The position numbers were made by a program, and so were the translations under genes. Below, one piece after another: positions 49,772 through 59,197 of a stretch of DNA of 64,000 nt. This DNA comes from Sphingomonas sp. R647. Lineage in GTDB: Bacteria; Pseudomonadota; Alphaproteobacteria; Sphingomonadales; Sphingomonadaceae. Location of the stretch: positions 372,001-436,000 of the forward strand of contig NZ_JAIQXT010000004.1 of NCBI RefSeq assembly GCF_020177055.1. Reading direction: 5' to 3'. Below the pieces are notes generated by a model, which was not told the origin of the DNA, searched no databases, and worked only from the letters and a program-made list of their open reading frames with translations. Positions within the stretch are counted from its first letter, which is position 1. Every line of letters starts with the position of its first letter.

Positions 49772-50485
49772 GCCGAGCGCTGCCGTCAGCCAGTCGGGCA
49801 GGATTGCATCGCCCAAAGCCTCGACGCGGCGATGTTCGACCATCAGGCCGAGATCGGGATAGGTCGCGCGGGTGCGGTCGCCCGGCTCGCCGAGCGGCGC
49901 GACGATGAGGCGGCGGTTGACCTTGGCGCGCCAGTTCATCCGTGCGGTATTTTCCTGACCGACATAGCAGCCCTTGGAGAAGCTGACGCCGTTTAGCTCG
50001 GCCGCGTTGCATTCGAGCCAGAGAGTTTTGTCCTGCCCGAGCTCCTCCGCACCTTCGGTAACGCCGAGGCGGAGGCGGTGTTCGTGCCAGCCGGATGCGG
50101 GCTCTCCATCGGCATCCCCCAGCCAGCGATAGCCAAGTGCGGCGAGTCGCGGGTCGGGTACGCCTCGCCCAGCGTCAGGCGACCAATGCACCCCGCCATC
50201 CGCCGCCACGATCGTGATCGGGCGGCGCAGGCGGTAGATCGACAGGCGGCGGATCAGCGCATCGCGCTGGGCCGCCTCGCAATCGATCAGGATATCGCCG
50301 CCCTCCGCCCACAGGATGAAGTCGAACAGCGCCTTGCCCTGCGGCGACAGCAATCCCGCCCAGAACGGCGCGTCGGGCTGCACAGCGTTCACGTCCTGCG
50401 TCACCAGCCCCTGCAGGAAGCCGCGCACATCCTCCCCGGAAACACGGATCAGGGCGCGGTCGGGCAGCAGGGTGGCATCGGTCAT
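49760..50485 (-). CDS. ygfZ: YgfZ/GcvT-like folate-binding Fe-S cluster assembly factor
   Basis: A 241-residue protein with the family motif KGCYVGQENTAR (the conserved Cys of the YgfZ KGCYxGQE signature) and N-terminal RVSGEDVRGFLQGLVTQDV. YgfZ uses tetrahydrofolate to help repair or assemble Fe-S enzymes. Start at ATG 50485 gives the usual short N-terminus. It overlaps the PhyH gene by 12 bases convergently and diverges from the dihydroorotase gene 44 bases away. Confidence 0.88.
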   Translation of the reverse strand: MTDATLLPDRALIRVSGEDVRGFLQGLVTQDVNAVQPDAPFWAGLLSPQGKALFDFILWAEGGDILIDCEAAQRDALIRRLSIYRLRRPITIVAADGGVHWSPDAGRGVPDPRLAALGYRWLGDADGEPASGWHEHRLRLGVTEGAEELGQDKTLWLECNAAELNGVSFSKGCYVGQENTARMNWRAKVNRRLIVAPLGEPGDRTRATYPDLGLMVEHRRVEALGDAILPDWLTAALGSDA

Positions 50486-50529
50486 GGCGAACAGGTAGGA
50501 GGCGGGGCAGGCAAGCGAAAGAGGCTGAG

Positions 50530-51855
50530 ATGGCGACGTACGATCTGAAACTCGTTGGCGGCACTGTCCACCTGCCCTCTGGCCCAGCGCAGGTCGATAT
50601 CGGGGTGCGCGACGGCAAGATCGTCGCAATTGGTGCGACCGGGGACGCGGGCGAGACGATCGACTGCACCGGCCTCGACGTCCTGCCCGGCGTGATCGAC
50701 AGCCAGGTGCATTTCCGCGAGCCGGGCCTTGAGGCCAAGGAAGACCTCGAGTCGGGCAGTCGCGCCGCGGTGCTGGGCGGCGTGACCGCGGTGTTCGAAA
50801 TGCCGAACACCAAGCCGAATACCGACAGCGCCGATGCGGTGAACGACAAGCTCGCCCGCGCGAAGGATCGCATGTGGTGCGACCACGCATTCTACGTCGG
50901 CGCGACTAACAGCAATGCCGAGCATCTGGCGGAGCTGGAGCGAATGCCAGGGACGGCGGGGGTCAAGATCTTCATGGGCGCGTCGACCGGCGACCTGCTG
51001 GTGTCGGACGATGCGAACCTGGCGCGCGTGCTTGCGAACGGACATCGCCGGGTGGCGATCCATGCCGAGGACGAGTTCCGCATGAACGATCGCGAGGGCG
51101 AGCGGGTGGCGGGTGACCCGTCCTCCCACCCGGTGTGGCGCGATGACGAGAGCGCGATTCTGGCGACGCGGCGCATCCTGAAGCTGGCGCGAGACGCGCG
51201 GCGGCGCATCCATGTGCTGCATGTGACGACGCCGGCGGAGCTGGAATTGCTGAGCCAGCACAAGGACATCGCGACGTGCGAGGTGACGCCGCAGCATCTT
51301 ACGCTTGCCGGAGAGGATGCCTATCCGCGCCTTGGCACTTATGCGCAGATGAACCCGCCGATCCGATCGGCCGCGCATCGCGACGGGCTGTGGCACTGGC
51401 TCAATCAGGGCGTGCCCGACGTGCTGGGGTCGGACCATGCGCCGCACACGATCGCGGAAAAGGCCAAGCCTTATCCGTCATCGCCCAGCGGCATGCCGGG
51501 GGTGCAGACGCTGTTGCCGCTGCTGCTCGACCATGTGGCGAAGGGACGGACGACGCTCGCGCGGCTGATCGATCTGACCAGCGCGGGGCCGCAGCGGGTG
51601 TTCGGGCTGGTCGGCAAGGGGCGGATCGCGGCGGGCTATGACGCGGATTTCACGGTGGTCGATCTGAAGAAGCAGTGGACGGTCGAGGAAAGCTGGCTTG
51701 CGTCGCGTTGTGGCTGGTCGCCGTTTACCGGGGACACACTGACGGGGAAGCCGATCGGCACGATCATCCGCGGACGGCGGGTGATGTGGGACGGCCAGCT
51801 GGCGAATACGGCGCATGGGCGGCCGGTGCGGTTCGAGGCTGTGGAGTTCGGGTGA
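50530..51855 (+). CDS. pyrC: Dihydroorotase (class I-like, modified metal motif)
   Basis: A 441-residue amidohydrolase. Conserved parts are the first metal motif DSQVHFREPG, carbamylated Lys in GVKIFMGAST, His in AIHAED, His in VLHVTTP, and Asp in GSDHAPHT. In the first motif the usual HVH reads QVH, so one metal-ligand His is Gln. The enzyme closes carbamoyl aspartate to dihydroorotate in pyrimidine synthesis. Preceded by AAGAGGCTGAG as Shine-Dalgarno. Confidence 0.88.
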   Translation: MATYDLKLVGGTVHLPSGPAQVDIGVRDGKIVAIGATGDAGETIDCTGLDVLPGVIDSQVHFREPGLEAKEDLESGSRAAVLGGVTAVFEMPNTKPNTDSADAVNDKLARAKDRMWCDHAFYVGATNSNAEHLAELERMPGTAGVKIFMGASTGDLLVSDDANLARVLANGHRRVAIHAEDEFRMNDREGERVAGDPSSHPVWRDDESAILATRRILKLARDARRRIHVLHVTTPAELELLSQHKDIATCEVTPQHLTLAGEDAYPRLGTYAQMNPPIRSAAHRDGLWHWLNQGVPDVLGSDHAPHTIAEKAKPYPSSPSGMPGVQTLLPLLLDHVAKGRTTLARLIDLTSAGPQRVFGLVGKGRIAAGYDADFTVVDLKKQWTVEESWLASRCGWSPFTGDTLTGKPIGTIIRGRRVMWDGQLANTAHGRPVRFEAVEFG

Positions 51856-51862
51856 TTCTCAA

Positions 51863-51886
51863 GCCCCTCCCCTTCAGGGGAGTGGC
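51863..51886. terminator. Hairpin between pyrC and the ABC transporter
   Basis: An 11-bp stem with one mismatch (GCCCCTCCCCT / AGGGGAGTGGC) lies in the 38-base gap between convergent genes and can serve both strands. It belongs to the same G/C hairpin family as the GTA repeats. Confidence 0.6.
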
Positions 51887-51893
51887 TAATCCA

Positions 51894-53711
51894 TCACTCC
51901 GCCGCGTCGGCCACCGCCTCCCGCTCGGCCTGTTGCCGCGCCCACATTTCGGCATAGGTCCCGCGCTGCTCCAGCAGCTGCGCATGCGTGCCCTGTTCGG
52001 CGATCTGGCCGTTCTCAAGCACCACGATGCGGTCGGCGTTGACCACGGTCGACAGGCGGTGCGCGATGACGATGGTGGTGCGGTCACGCTCGATCGCTTC
52101 CAACGTGTCGAGGATCTCCGCTTCGGTGCGCGAATCGAGTGCGCTGGTCGCTTCGTCGAGGATCAGGATCGGCGGGTTCTTGAGCAGGGTGCGCGCGATG
52201 GCGACGCGCTGCTTCTCGCCGCCGGATAGCTTCAGGCCGCGCTCGCCGACGCGGGTGTCGTAACCGTCGGGCATCGATTCGATGAAGCCGGCGATGGCCG
52301 CGCCGCGTGCCGCCTGTGCGACCTCATCCGGCCCGGCGCCTTCGCGACCATAGGCGATGTTGTAGCCGATCGTGTCGTTGAACAGCACCGTGTCCTGCGG
52401 CACGATGCCGATCGCGGCGCGCAACGACGCTTGCGTCACGTGCGAAATATCCTGCCCGTCGATCGTCACGCGCCCGCCGGTGAGGTCGTAGAAGCGGTAG
52501 AGGATGCGCGCGAGGGTGGACTTGCCAGCGCCCGAGGGGCCGACGATCGCCACGGTCTGGCCGGGGCGGATGACGAGGTCGATGCCCTTGAGGATGTCGC
52601 GCTCGGGGTCGTAGCCGAAGCGGACATCCTCGAACCGCACCTCGCCGCGATCCACGGTCAGCGGCGGCGCGTCGGGGGCGTCCTTCACCTCGGCGTTGGT
52701 GTCGATCAGGTCGAACATCGCGCCCATGTCGATCACGCCCTGTCGAATCGTGCGATACACCCAGCCGAGCATGTCAAGCGGGCGAAACAGCTGGCTGAGC
52801 AGGGTCGAGACGAACACGACATCGCCCGCCGTGAACTCGCCGGTGGACCAGCCCCAGGCGACAACGGCCATGCCCGCGCCGAGCATGACGTTGGTGATCA
52901 GCGACTGGCCCATGTTGAGCCAAGCGAGCGAATTCTCCGACTTTACCGCAGCCTTGGCATAGGATTCGACCGCACGCTCGTAGCGGTCTGATTCACGCTG
53001 TTCGGCGCCGAAATACTTCACGGTCTCGAAATTCAGCAGCGAATCGACCGCATGTGCGACTGCGCCGGTGTCGAGGTCGTTCATCTGCTCGCGCAACTTG
53101 GCGCGCCAGTCGGTGACCCAGCGGGTGAAGGCGATGTAGATGACGACCATCGCCATGGTCGACGCGACCAGCCACCAGCCGAATTTGCTGCCAAAAATCT
53201 GAAGCACCAGCGCGAGCTCGAGGATCGTCGGCGCGATGTTGAACAGCAGGAAGTAGAGCATCGAATCGATGCTCTTGGTCCCGCGTTCGACGACCTTGGT
53301 CACCGCGCCGGTGCGCCGCTCAAGATGGAAGCGCAGCGAGAGGCGGTGGAGGTGGCGGAAGGTGACGATGGCGAGCCGCCGGGTCGCGTCCTGCCCCACC
53401 TTTTCGAACACCGTGTTGCGCAAATTGTCGAACACGGTGGTGAACAGCCGCGCGGCGGCATAGCCGACGACCATCAGGACCACGAAGGTGATGACGCCGC
53501 GCTCGCCGATCGCCATCGCGTCGACCACGGCCTTCAGCGCATAGGCTGCACCATAGACCTGCAGGACCTTTGACAGCACGACCAGTGCCAGCGCGATGAT
53601 GATGCGCGTCTTCAGCCCCGGAGCACCGTCGGGCCAGAGATAGGGAAGGAAGCGCCGGAGCGTGGCGAACAGCGGGCGTTCGCCGCCGGAGCGGGCGGTA
53701 TCGGGAGGCAT
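51894..53711 (-). CDS. ATM1-type ABC transporter (fused permease-ATPase)
   Basis: A 605-residue half-transporter. Six membrane helices in the N-terminal permease (start PYLWPDGAPGLKTRIIIALALVVLSKVLQVYGA in two pieces; FNIAPTILELALVLQIFG; VMLGAGMAVVAWGWSTGEFTAGDVVF) are followed by an ATPase with Walker A GPSGAGKST, ABC signature LSGGEKQR and Walker B ILILDEATSAL. The ETVKYFGAE helix is typical of ATM1/HMT transporters exporting glutathione-linked or metal conjugates. Start ATG 53711 chosen for length; a longer N-terminus is possible. Confidence 0.92.
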   Translation of the reverse strand: MPPDTARSGGERPLFATLRRFLPYLWPDGAPGLKTRIIIALALVVLSKVLQVYGAAYALKAVVDAMAIGERGVITFVVLMVVGYAAARLFTTVFDNLRNTVFEKVGQDATRRLAIVTFRHLHRLSLRFHLERRTGAVTKVVERGTKSIDSMLYFLLFNIAPTILELALVLQIFGSKFGWWLVASTMAMVVIYIAFTRWVTDWRAKLREQMNDLDTGAVAHAVDSLLNFETVKYFGAEQRESDRYERAVESYAKAAVKSENSLAWLNMGQSLITNVMLGAGMAVVAWGWSTGEFTAGDVVFVSTLLSQLFRPLDMLGWVYRTIRQGVIDMGAMFDLIDTNAEVKDAPDAPPLTVDRGEVRFEDVRFGYDPERDILKGIDLVIRPGQTVAIVGPSGAGKSTLARILYRFYDLTGGRVTIDGQDISHVTQASLRAAIGIVPQDTVLFNDTIGYNIAYGREGAGPDEVAQAARGAAIAGFIESMPDGYDTRVGERGLKLSGGEKQRVAIARTLLKNPPILILDEATSALDSRTEAEILDTLEAIERDRTTIVIAHRLSTVVNADRIVVLENGQIAEQGTHAQLLEQRGTYAEMWARQQAEREAVADAAE

Positions 53712-53794
53712 CGCCGCTATCTGGGGCCGCACCGATCGGGATGCAATGAAACAAACCGGGCCCGCCATCCGTTATGCATGGCGAGGAGCGAGGT

Positions 53795-54025
53795 ATGGAA
53801 CCGGTTTTCTATGTAATGGCCATTCTTGGCTGCGGCGACTTCCAGGATCAATGCCAGCAGGCGCGGGTCGAGCCAGTCCGGTATCAGAGCGCGGCACAAT
53901 GCCAGGCGGCGATGGCGCAGGTGCTGCCGCGTCACACCGATCTCTCCTATCCCACGATCGCCGCCAGCTGTCAGCGCAGCGGTGAGACGATGGCCCGCGC
54001 CGAGACCAAACCGCGTCATTACTAA
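53795..54025 (+). CDS. Small conserved hypothetical protein
   Basis: A 76-residue protein (MEPVFYVMAILGCGDFQDQCQQ, then RYQSAAQCQAAMAQVLPRHTDLSYP, SCQRSGETMARAE) with four cysteines that may pair. GGAGCGAGGT precedes the ATG. The N-terminal hydrophobic stretch could be a short signal. It lies between divergent/convergent neighbours without operon partner. Confidence 0.6.
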   Translation: MEPVFYVMAILGCGDFQDQCQQARVEPVRYQSAAQCQAAMAQVLPRHTDLSYPTIAASCQRSGETMARAETKPRHY

Positions 54026-54040
54026 GGCGCGTCGGCCTGC

Positions 54041-54988
54041 CTAGCGCGGGCGTGTCCACAGTTCAGCAGCACGTGGGCGCGGGGGATATAGGTTTCGCCG
54101 TGCCAGCGACTGGCCATAAGCACGCGCGATCCAGCCGATTTTCTGCGCCTTGCTGGTGCTGGCGCGATGATCCCATGCGTGGTCGCCGCGTGCCACCACT
54201 TCGCGCGCAATCCCGCCATAGATCCCGGCCGCTGCCAGCACAGCCCAGGCCGATCGAAAGCCGAGTGCCGGCGTGCCGAGCCGTGCGCTTTCCTCATGCG
54301 CCTGCGCCAGTTCGCCCAGCCAGCGCGCCATGACGGTCAGACGCGAGCGGAAGGGCGGCTTCATATGTTGGCCGGGCGGGATGTCCATTTCGACCAGCCA
54401 GTCCATCGGCAGGTAACAGCGGCCGATTGCGTCGTCCGCCTCGATATCGCGCGCGATATTGGCGAGCTGGAACGCGAGGCCGAGATCGCAGGCGCGGTCC
54501 AGCGTCGCATCGTCGTCCGGGTCGACCCCCATCACCACCGCCATCATGCACCCGACCGCGCCCGCGACATGATAGCAATATTGCATCAGGTCGTGCTCGG
54601 AGCGCGGGAACCAGCCCTTGGCGTCGAGCGCGAAGCCCGCGACCAGATCATGCGCGAAGCGGTGGGGCATCCGGGTTTCTGCGGCGACGATGCGCAGCGC
54701 CTCGAACGCCATCTCTCCGGTCGGTGCGCCCGCCAGTGCCTTGTCGGTCAGCGTGCGGATGCGCGCCAGCGCGGCGGCGGGGTCCTCGACCACGCGGGCG
54801 TCATGGCCCAGTTCCTGCCCGTCGGCGATGTCGTCGCACGCGCGGCACCAGGCGTAGAGCAGCCAGGCGCGCTCGCGGGTTTGCGGGTCGAACAGCTTGC
54901 TCGCCGCCGCGAAGCTCTTCGAGCCCTTGGCGATGCTCTCCCGCGCGGCCGCCACGACGGCGTCGCGGCTCGGCGCGGGCGGGGTCAC
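54041..54988 (-). CDS. crtB: Phytoene synthase
   Basis: A 315-residue squalene/phytoene synthase-family enzyme joining two geranylgeranyl-diphosphates to phytoene. Both aspartate motifs are visible: CDDIADGQE and DIEADDAIGR; YCYHVAGAVGCMM and LANIARD are typical. GTG start overlaps the LOG-gene stop (GTGA). Last gene of the carotenoid operon. Confidence 0.94.
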   Translation of the reverse strand: MTPPAPSRDAVVAAARESIAKGSKSFAAASKLFDPQTRERAWLLYAWCRACDDIADGQELGHDARVVEDPAAALARIRTLTDKALAGAPTGEMAFEALRIVAAETRMPHRFAHDLVAGFALDAKGWFPRSEHDLMQYCYHVAGAVGCMMAVVMGVDPDDDATLDRACDLGLAFQLANIARDIEADDAIGRCYLPMDWLVEMDIPPGQHMKPPFRSRLTVMARWLGELAQAHEESARLGTPALGFRSAWAVLAAAGIYGGIAREVVARGDHAWDHRASTSKAQKIGWIARAYGQSLARRNLYPPRPRAAELWTRPR

Positions 54989-55566
54989 AGGTCCTTGCTG
55001 CCGATCTGGCCGACGGTCTGCGTCGGGACATGCGCCGCCATCTTGGCGAGCAGCCCGTCGAGCTGGTCGTCGATGATCAGGATCGACTGGTGTTGCGGGC
55101 GCAGGAAGCCGACTTCCCCCATCTTGGCGACGAATTCGATCAGGCCGTCATAATAGCCCTCGACGTTTAGCAGCCCGACCGGATTGGCGTGATAGCCGAT
55201 CTGCGCCCAGCTCATCGCCTCCCACAACTCGTCCATCGTGCCGGTGCCGCCGGGCAGGGTGATGAAGCCGTCGGAAAGGTCGGTAAACGCCTGTTTGCGC
55301 TCGTGCATCGTGCGCACGACGTGCAGCTCGGTACAGCCGCGATGCGCGACTTCGGCATCCACCAGCGCCTGCGGGATCACGCCGATCACCTCGCCGCCCG
55401 CCTCCAGCGCGCTGTCGGCAATCGCGCCCATCAGGCCGAGGCGTCCGCCGCCATAGACGACGCCGATGCCGCGCTCGGCCAGCGTGCGCCCGACGAACCG
55501 GGCATTCTCGATGTAGACCGGATCCGCCGGGGTGGCAGAGCCGCAATAGATGGCGAGGCGTTTCAC
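54985..55566 (-). CDS. LOG-family protein (TIGR00730) inside the carotenoid operon
   Basis: A 193-residue LOG-type phosphoribohydrolase fold with YCGSATPADP, VYGGGRLGLMGAIAD and the PGGTGTMDEL catalytic motif. LOG enzymes release free bases from nucleoside monophosphates such as cytokinin precursors. Here it sits between crtI and crtB, overlapping both by GTGA, so it is translated with the pigment genes. The functional link is unclear. Confidence 0.88.
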   Translation of the reverse strand: MKRLAIYCGSATPADPVYIENARFVGRTLAERGIGVVYGGGRLGLMGAIADSALEAGGEVIGVIPQALVDAEVAHRGCTELHVVRTMHERKQAFTDLSDGFITLPGGTGTMDELWEAMSWAQIGYHANPVGLLNVEGYYDGLIEFVAKMGEVGFLRPQHQSILIIDDQLDGLLAKMAAHVPTQTVGQIGSKDL

Positions 55567-57044
55567 GGGTTAGGCTGCTCCAGCATCAGCGCGGCGGTCG
55601 CCTTGGCGCTGCCGACCACGCCGGGGATGCCCGCGCCCGGATGGGTGCCGGCACCGACGAAATAGAGGTTCGGGATTGAATCGTCGCGGTTGTGCGCGCG
55701 GAAATACGCGCTCTGAGTCAGAACAGGTTCAAGGCTGAACGCGCTGCCCAGATGCGCGGCGAGATCGTGCTGGAAGTCGGTTGGCGCATAGCTGAACTTG
55801 GTGACGATCCGATCATGGATGTCGGGGATCAGGCGGCGGCCGATCTCGTCGAGGATGCGCTTTTCGAGCAGCGGGCGGACGGTATCCCAGTCCACCGGCG
55901 CCTTGCCCATGTGCGGCACAGGGGCGAGCGCGTAGAAGGTCGAATGCCCCTCCGGCGCCATCGACGGGTCGGTGACGGTCGGGTGGTGGAGATAGAGCGA
56001 GAAATCCTCGCTCAACACGCCATGATCATAGATGTCGGCGAGCAGCTCCTTATAGCGCGGGCCGAACAGGATCATGTGGTGCGGAATGCCGGGCCAGCTG
56101 CCCTTGATCCCGAAATGCACGACGAACAGCGAGGGCGAGAAGCGCTTGCGCTCGAGCTTTCCGGCGGTGCGCTGGGCGCTGCGCGAACCCTTGAGCAGGT
56201 CGCGATAGCTGTGGACGATATCGGCGTTGCTGGCGACCGCATCCGCCTCGAACCGCGCGCCGGACTTGGTGCGGACCGCAGTCGCGCGCTCGCCCAGCGT
56301 CTCGATCTCCTCGACCCCATCGCCGAGCACGAGCTTGCCGCCGAGCCGTTCGAAATGGCGCACCATCCCCGCGACCAGCCGGTTGGTGCCGCCCATTGCG
56401 AACCACACGCCGCCGTCACGCTCCAGCTTGTGGATCAGCGCATAGATCGCGCTGGTGGTCATCGGGTTGCCGCCGACGAGCAGCGTGTGGAACGACAGCG
56501 CCTCGCGCAATTTCTCGCTCTTCACGAAGGTCGAGACCATCGAATAGACGCTGCGCCACGCCTGATATTTCATCAGCGCGGGCGCGGCCTTGATCATCGA
56601 GGTGAAGTCGAGAAACGCGACATGGCCGAGCTTTTCATAGCCCTCGCGATACACCCCGGCCGAATAGTCGAGGAAGCGGCGATAGCCGGCGATGTCGGCG
56701 GGATCGAGCTTGGCGATCTCCGCGGTCAGCACCGTATCGTCATTGGTGTAGTCGAAATTGGTCCCGTCGGGCCAGTTGAGGCGATAAAAGGGCGAGACCG
56801 GCGTCAGCGTGACGTCATCGGCCATGCGATGGCCCGACAGCGCCCACAACTCTTCCAGCGCTTCCGGCGCGGTGATGACGGTGGGGCCGGCATCGAAGAC
56901 AAAGCCGTCCTTTTCCCAATAATAGCCGCGCCCGCCGGGCTTGTCGCGCGCCTCGACCACCACCGTATCGACGCCGGCGGATTGCAGGCGGATGGCCAGG
57001 GCCAGCCCGCCAAATCCCGCCCCGATGACCACTGCGCGCTTCAT
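55563..57044 (-). CDS. crtI: Phytoene desaturase
   Basis: A 493-residue FAD enzyme. N-terminal nucleotide-binding motif VIGAGFGGLALAIRLQSAG and YYWEKDGFVFDAGPTVITAP; C-terminal FAD motif NLYFVGAGTHPGAGIPGVVGSAK, all CrtI-type. It introduces four double bonds into phytoene to give lycopene. ATGA overlap with crtY and GTGA with the LOG gene. Confidence 0.95.
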   Translation of the reverse strand: MKRAVVIGAGFGGLALAIRLQSAGVDTVVVEARDKPGGRGYYWEKDGFVFDAGPTVITAPEALEELWALSGHRMADDVTLTPVSPFYRLNWPDGTNFDYTNDDTVLTAEIAKLDPADIAGYRRFLDYSAGVYREGYEKLGHVAFLDFTSMIKAAPALMKYQAWRSVYSMVSTFVKSEKLREALSFHTLLVGGNPMTTSAIYALIHKLERDGGVWFAMGGTNRLVAGMVRHFERLGGKLVLGDGVEEIETLGERATAVRTKSGARFEADAVASNADIVHSYRDLLKGSRSAQRTAGKLERKRFSPSLFVVHFGIKGSWPGIPHHMILFGPRYKELLADIYDHGVLSEDFSLYLHHPTVTDPSMAPEGHSTFYALAPVPHMGKAPVDWDTVRPLLEKRILDEIGRRLIPDIHDRIVTKFSYAPTDFQHDLAAHLGSAFSLEPVLTQSAYFRAHNRDDSIPNLYFVGAGTHPGAGIPGVVGSAKATAALMLEQPNP

Positions 57045-58204
57045 TTGCTCGATCCCCTGATCGCTGCGAGCGCGCGCTTGATCGGCACCGGCGGTTTGCC
57101 GGAGAGAACACGGGCGCGATCGAATAGGCTGGACTGGGCGCCATAGAAGCGAGCGACAAGCCCCGCGTCCAAGCGATAAAATCGTTCAAGCACGCGATAG
57201 CGCTCGGCCGGTTCTGCGGCGCGGAACAGCATTGCGGAGAGCATGCGGTAAAATCCGCGCTGACGCCAGGCGCGGCGGGCATGGCCATAGGTCAGGTCGT
57301 GCAGTGCCGCGCCCGACAGGTCGCGCGCATTGCCGATCAGGGCGGCGAGCCGCACCGCGTCGGGCAGCGAATAGCCGGTTATCGGCTGAAACAGCCCGGC
57401 GCGCATCCCGGCCTTGGCCACGCGGTTGCCGCCCGACTTCCAATATTCCTCGAAATCGCCGCCGAGGGGAATGGGCAGCGATCCCATCTCCTCGCGCATC
57501 ACGCCCTCCACGACGATCCCGCGCGCACTCGCCCAGGCGTCGATCCGCTTGGTATAGGCGGCGACATCGATGTCGGGCGTGTCGCTGTAATAGGTGTCCT
57601 CAAGGAACAGTCGCGTCGCCGCAAAGGGCAGGGCGTACATGAAGCGATAGCCGTCGATCTGCGCGACGGTCGCGTCCATGATCACCGGACGCTTGAGCGC
57701 GTGCGGCTCGGCCAGCGCCAGCTCGCGCCCGACAAATTTCTGCCAGCCAAGCTCGAGCTTGGACAGATCGCCGGGGCCGCGACAGTCGATCACGCCGCCC
57801 GCCTCGATCCGGTCGCCATCGGCGAGCACGACCGCGCGCGCGCTGGCACCCAGCACCTTGCGCCGGGTCATCACCGCACCCTCCGGCATCGCGGCGCGGA
57901 CGACCTGATCGAACCGGTCGGATTCGATCGAGTAATAGGACGCCTTCAGCGTACGGGCGTGCGCCGGGAAATGGACGTCGTAGCTGGTCCAGCCATAGGA
58001 GATCAGCGGCGCGACCAGCCAGCGATCGGCGGGCGCCACGTCGCTGGCGAAGAAGGACCACAGGTGGTTGCCGCCGAGCGCGCCCGACCCTTCGACCAGC
58101 CGGATATCGAGCGTCGGATGCTTGCGGCGCAGCGCGAGCGCGATCAGGCCGCCCGCCAAGCCTCCTCCGACAATGGCAACGTCGCAATGAATGATCGCTG
58201 GCAT
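57041..58204 (-). CDS. crtY: Lycopene beta-cyclase
   Basis: A 387-residue flavoprotein cyclase (CrtY type): N-terminal VAIVGGGLAGGLIALALRR, GNHLWSFF, and FLEDTYYSDTP, the conserved FLEET-like catalytic motif, with SLPIPLGGDFEEY. Converts lycopene to beta-carotene. First gene of the operon; crtZ/crtG/crtW are not in the window, so later hydroxylations must be encoded elsewhere. Confidence 0.94.
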   Translation of the reverse strand: MPAIIHCDVAIVGGGLAGGLIALALRRKHPTLDIRLVEGSGALGGNHLWSFFASDVAPADRWLVAPLISYGWTSYDVHFPAHARTLKASYYSIESDRFDQVVRAAMPEGAVMTRRKVLGASARAVVLADGDRIEAGGVIDCRGPGDLSKLELGWQKFVGRELALAEPHALKRPVIMDATVAQIDGYRFMYALPFAATRLFLEDTYYSDTPDIDVAAYTKRIDAWASARGIVVEGVMREEMGSLPIPLGGDFEEYWKSGGNRVAKAGMRAGLFQPITGYSLPDAVRLAALIGNARDLSGAALHDLTYGHARRAWRQRGFYRMLSAMLFRAAEPAERYRVLERFYRLDAGLVARFYGAQSSLFDRARVLSGKPPVPIKRALAAIRGSSK

Positions 58205-58312
58205 CGTCGCCGCCTAGCGGATCGCCCGGCATGGTGAAAGCCCCGCCCGCAGCACGTACGAACCTTTCCGTCGCACCCGCGCGTTGCGCGGCAGCAGAAA
58301 TTGGAGGCGTGA

Positions 58313-59077
58313 ATGCGAACGGCGATCGTGACGGGCGGGGCACAGGGGATCGGACGCGGCGTTGTCGAACGGCTGCTCGGCGATGGCTGGGGCGTGATGG
58401 CGATCGACAGCGACCGGGTCGCGCTGCGCGAATTGGCTGAGGCGCACGCGCCGCGCCCGCTGTTCACCCATCAGGCGGATGTTGGCGACGAGGCTGCGGT
58501 CGCTGACGCGTTCGCGGCCTTTGCCGGCTGGAGCAACGATAACGATGCCGAGGGGCTCGACCTGCTGGTCAGCAATGCCGGGATCGCCGATCCGGTGAGT
58601 GGCCCGATCGAGAAACTGAGCCTGGCCGACTGGCGACGCTGGCAGGACAGCCATCTTACTGGCGGGTTCCTGATGACGCGGAGCGCGGTGCCGCTGTTGC
58701 GGGGACGTGGCGGCGCGATCATCTTCATCGCCTCGACCCGCGCATTCCAGTCCGAACCGGAGACCGAGGCCTATGCCGCGGCCAAGGGTGGGCTGGTGGC
58801 GCTGACTCATGCGTTGGCGGTCAGCCTTGGCCCGGACATCCGCGTCAACGCGATCTGCCCCGGCTGGATCGAAACCGGGCCGTGGCAAAAGGCATCGGCG
58901 CGGTCGGAGCCGGAGCATCGCCCGATCGATCGCGAGCAACATCCGGTCGGACGTATCGGGACGCCCGACGATATTGCCGACGCAGTGGTGTATCTCGCCG
59001 ACCATGCCGGCTTCACCACGGGCCAAGCGCTGGTGATCGATGGCGGGATGAGCCGCCGGATGATCTATGCCGCGTAA
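58313..59077 (+). CDS. Short-chain dehydrogenase/reductase
   Basis: A 254-residue classical SDR. Cofactor loop TGGAQGIGRG, NAG in LLVSNAGIADP, catalytic Ser in FIASTRAF and YxxxK as YAAAKGG. The C-terminal RIGTPDDIADAVVYLADHAGFTTGQ is typical. Substrate unknown; the 108-base divergent region to crtY suggests shared promoters. TTGGAGGCGTGA precedes ATG 58313. Confidence 0.9.
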   Translation: MRTAIVTGGAQGIGRGVVERLLGDGWGVMAIDSDRVALRELAEAHAPRPLFTHQADVGDEAAVADAFAAFAGWSNDNDAEGLDLLVSNAGIADPVSGPIEKLSLADWRRWQDSHLTGGFLMTRSAVPLLRGRGGAIIFIASTRAFQSEPETEAYAAAKGGLVALTHALAVSLGPDIRVNAICPGWIETGPWQKASARSEPEHRPIDREQHPVGRIGTPDDIADAVVYLADHAGFTTGQALVIDGGMSRRMIYAA

Positions 59078-59197
59078 TCGCCACTTCGCGCAAACCGGCC
59101 CTTGACCATGAGTCGCGCGGCGTGCTGTCATAGCGATGTCACGGCTGGCGGCGAATAAGCCCCGGGCGCGATCGCGGCGCGGCGAGAGAGGGGGACC

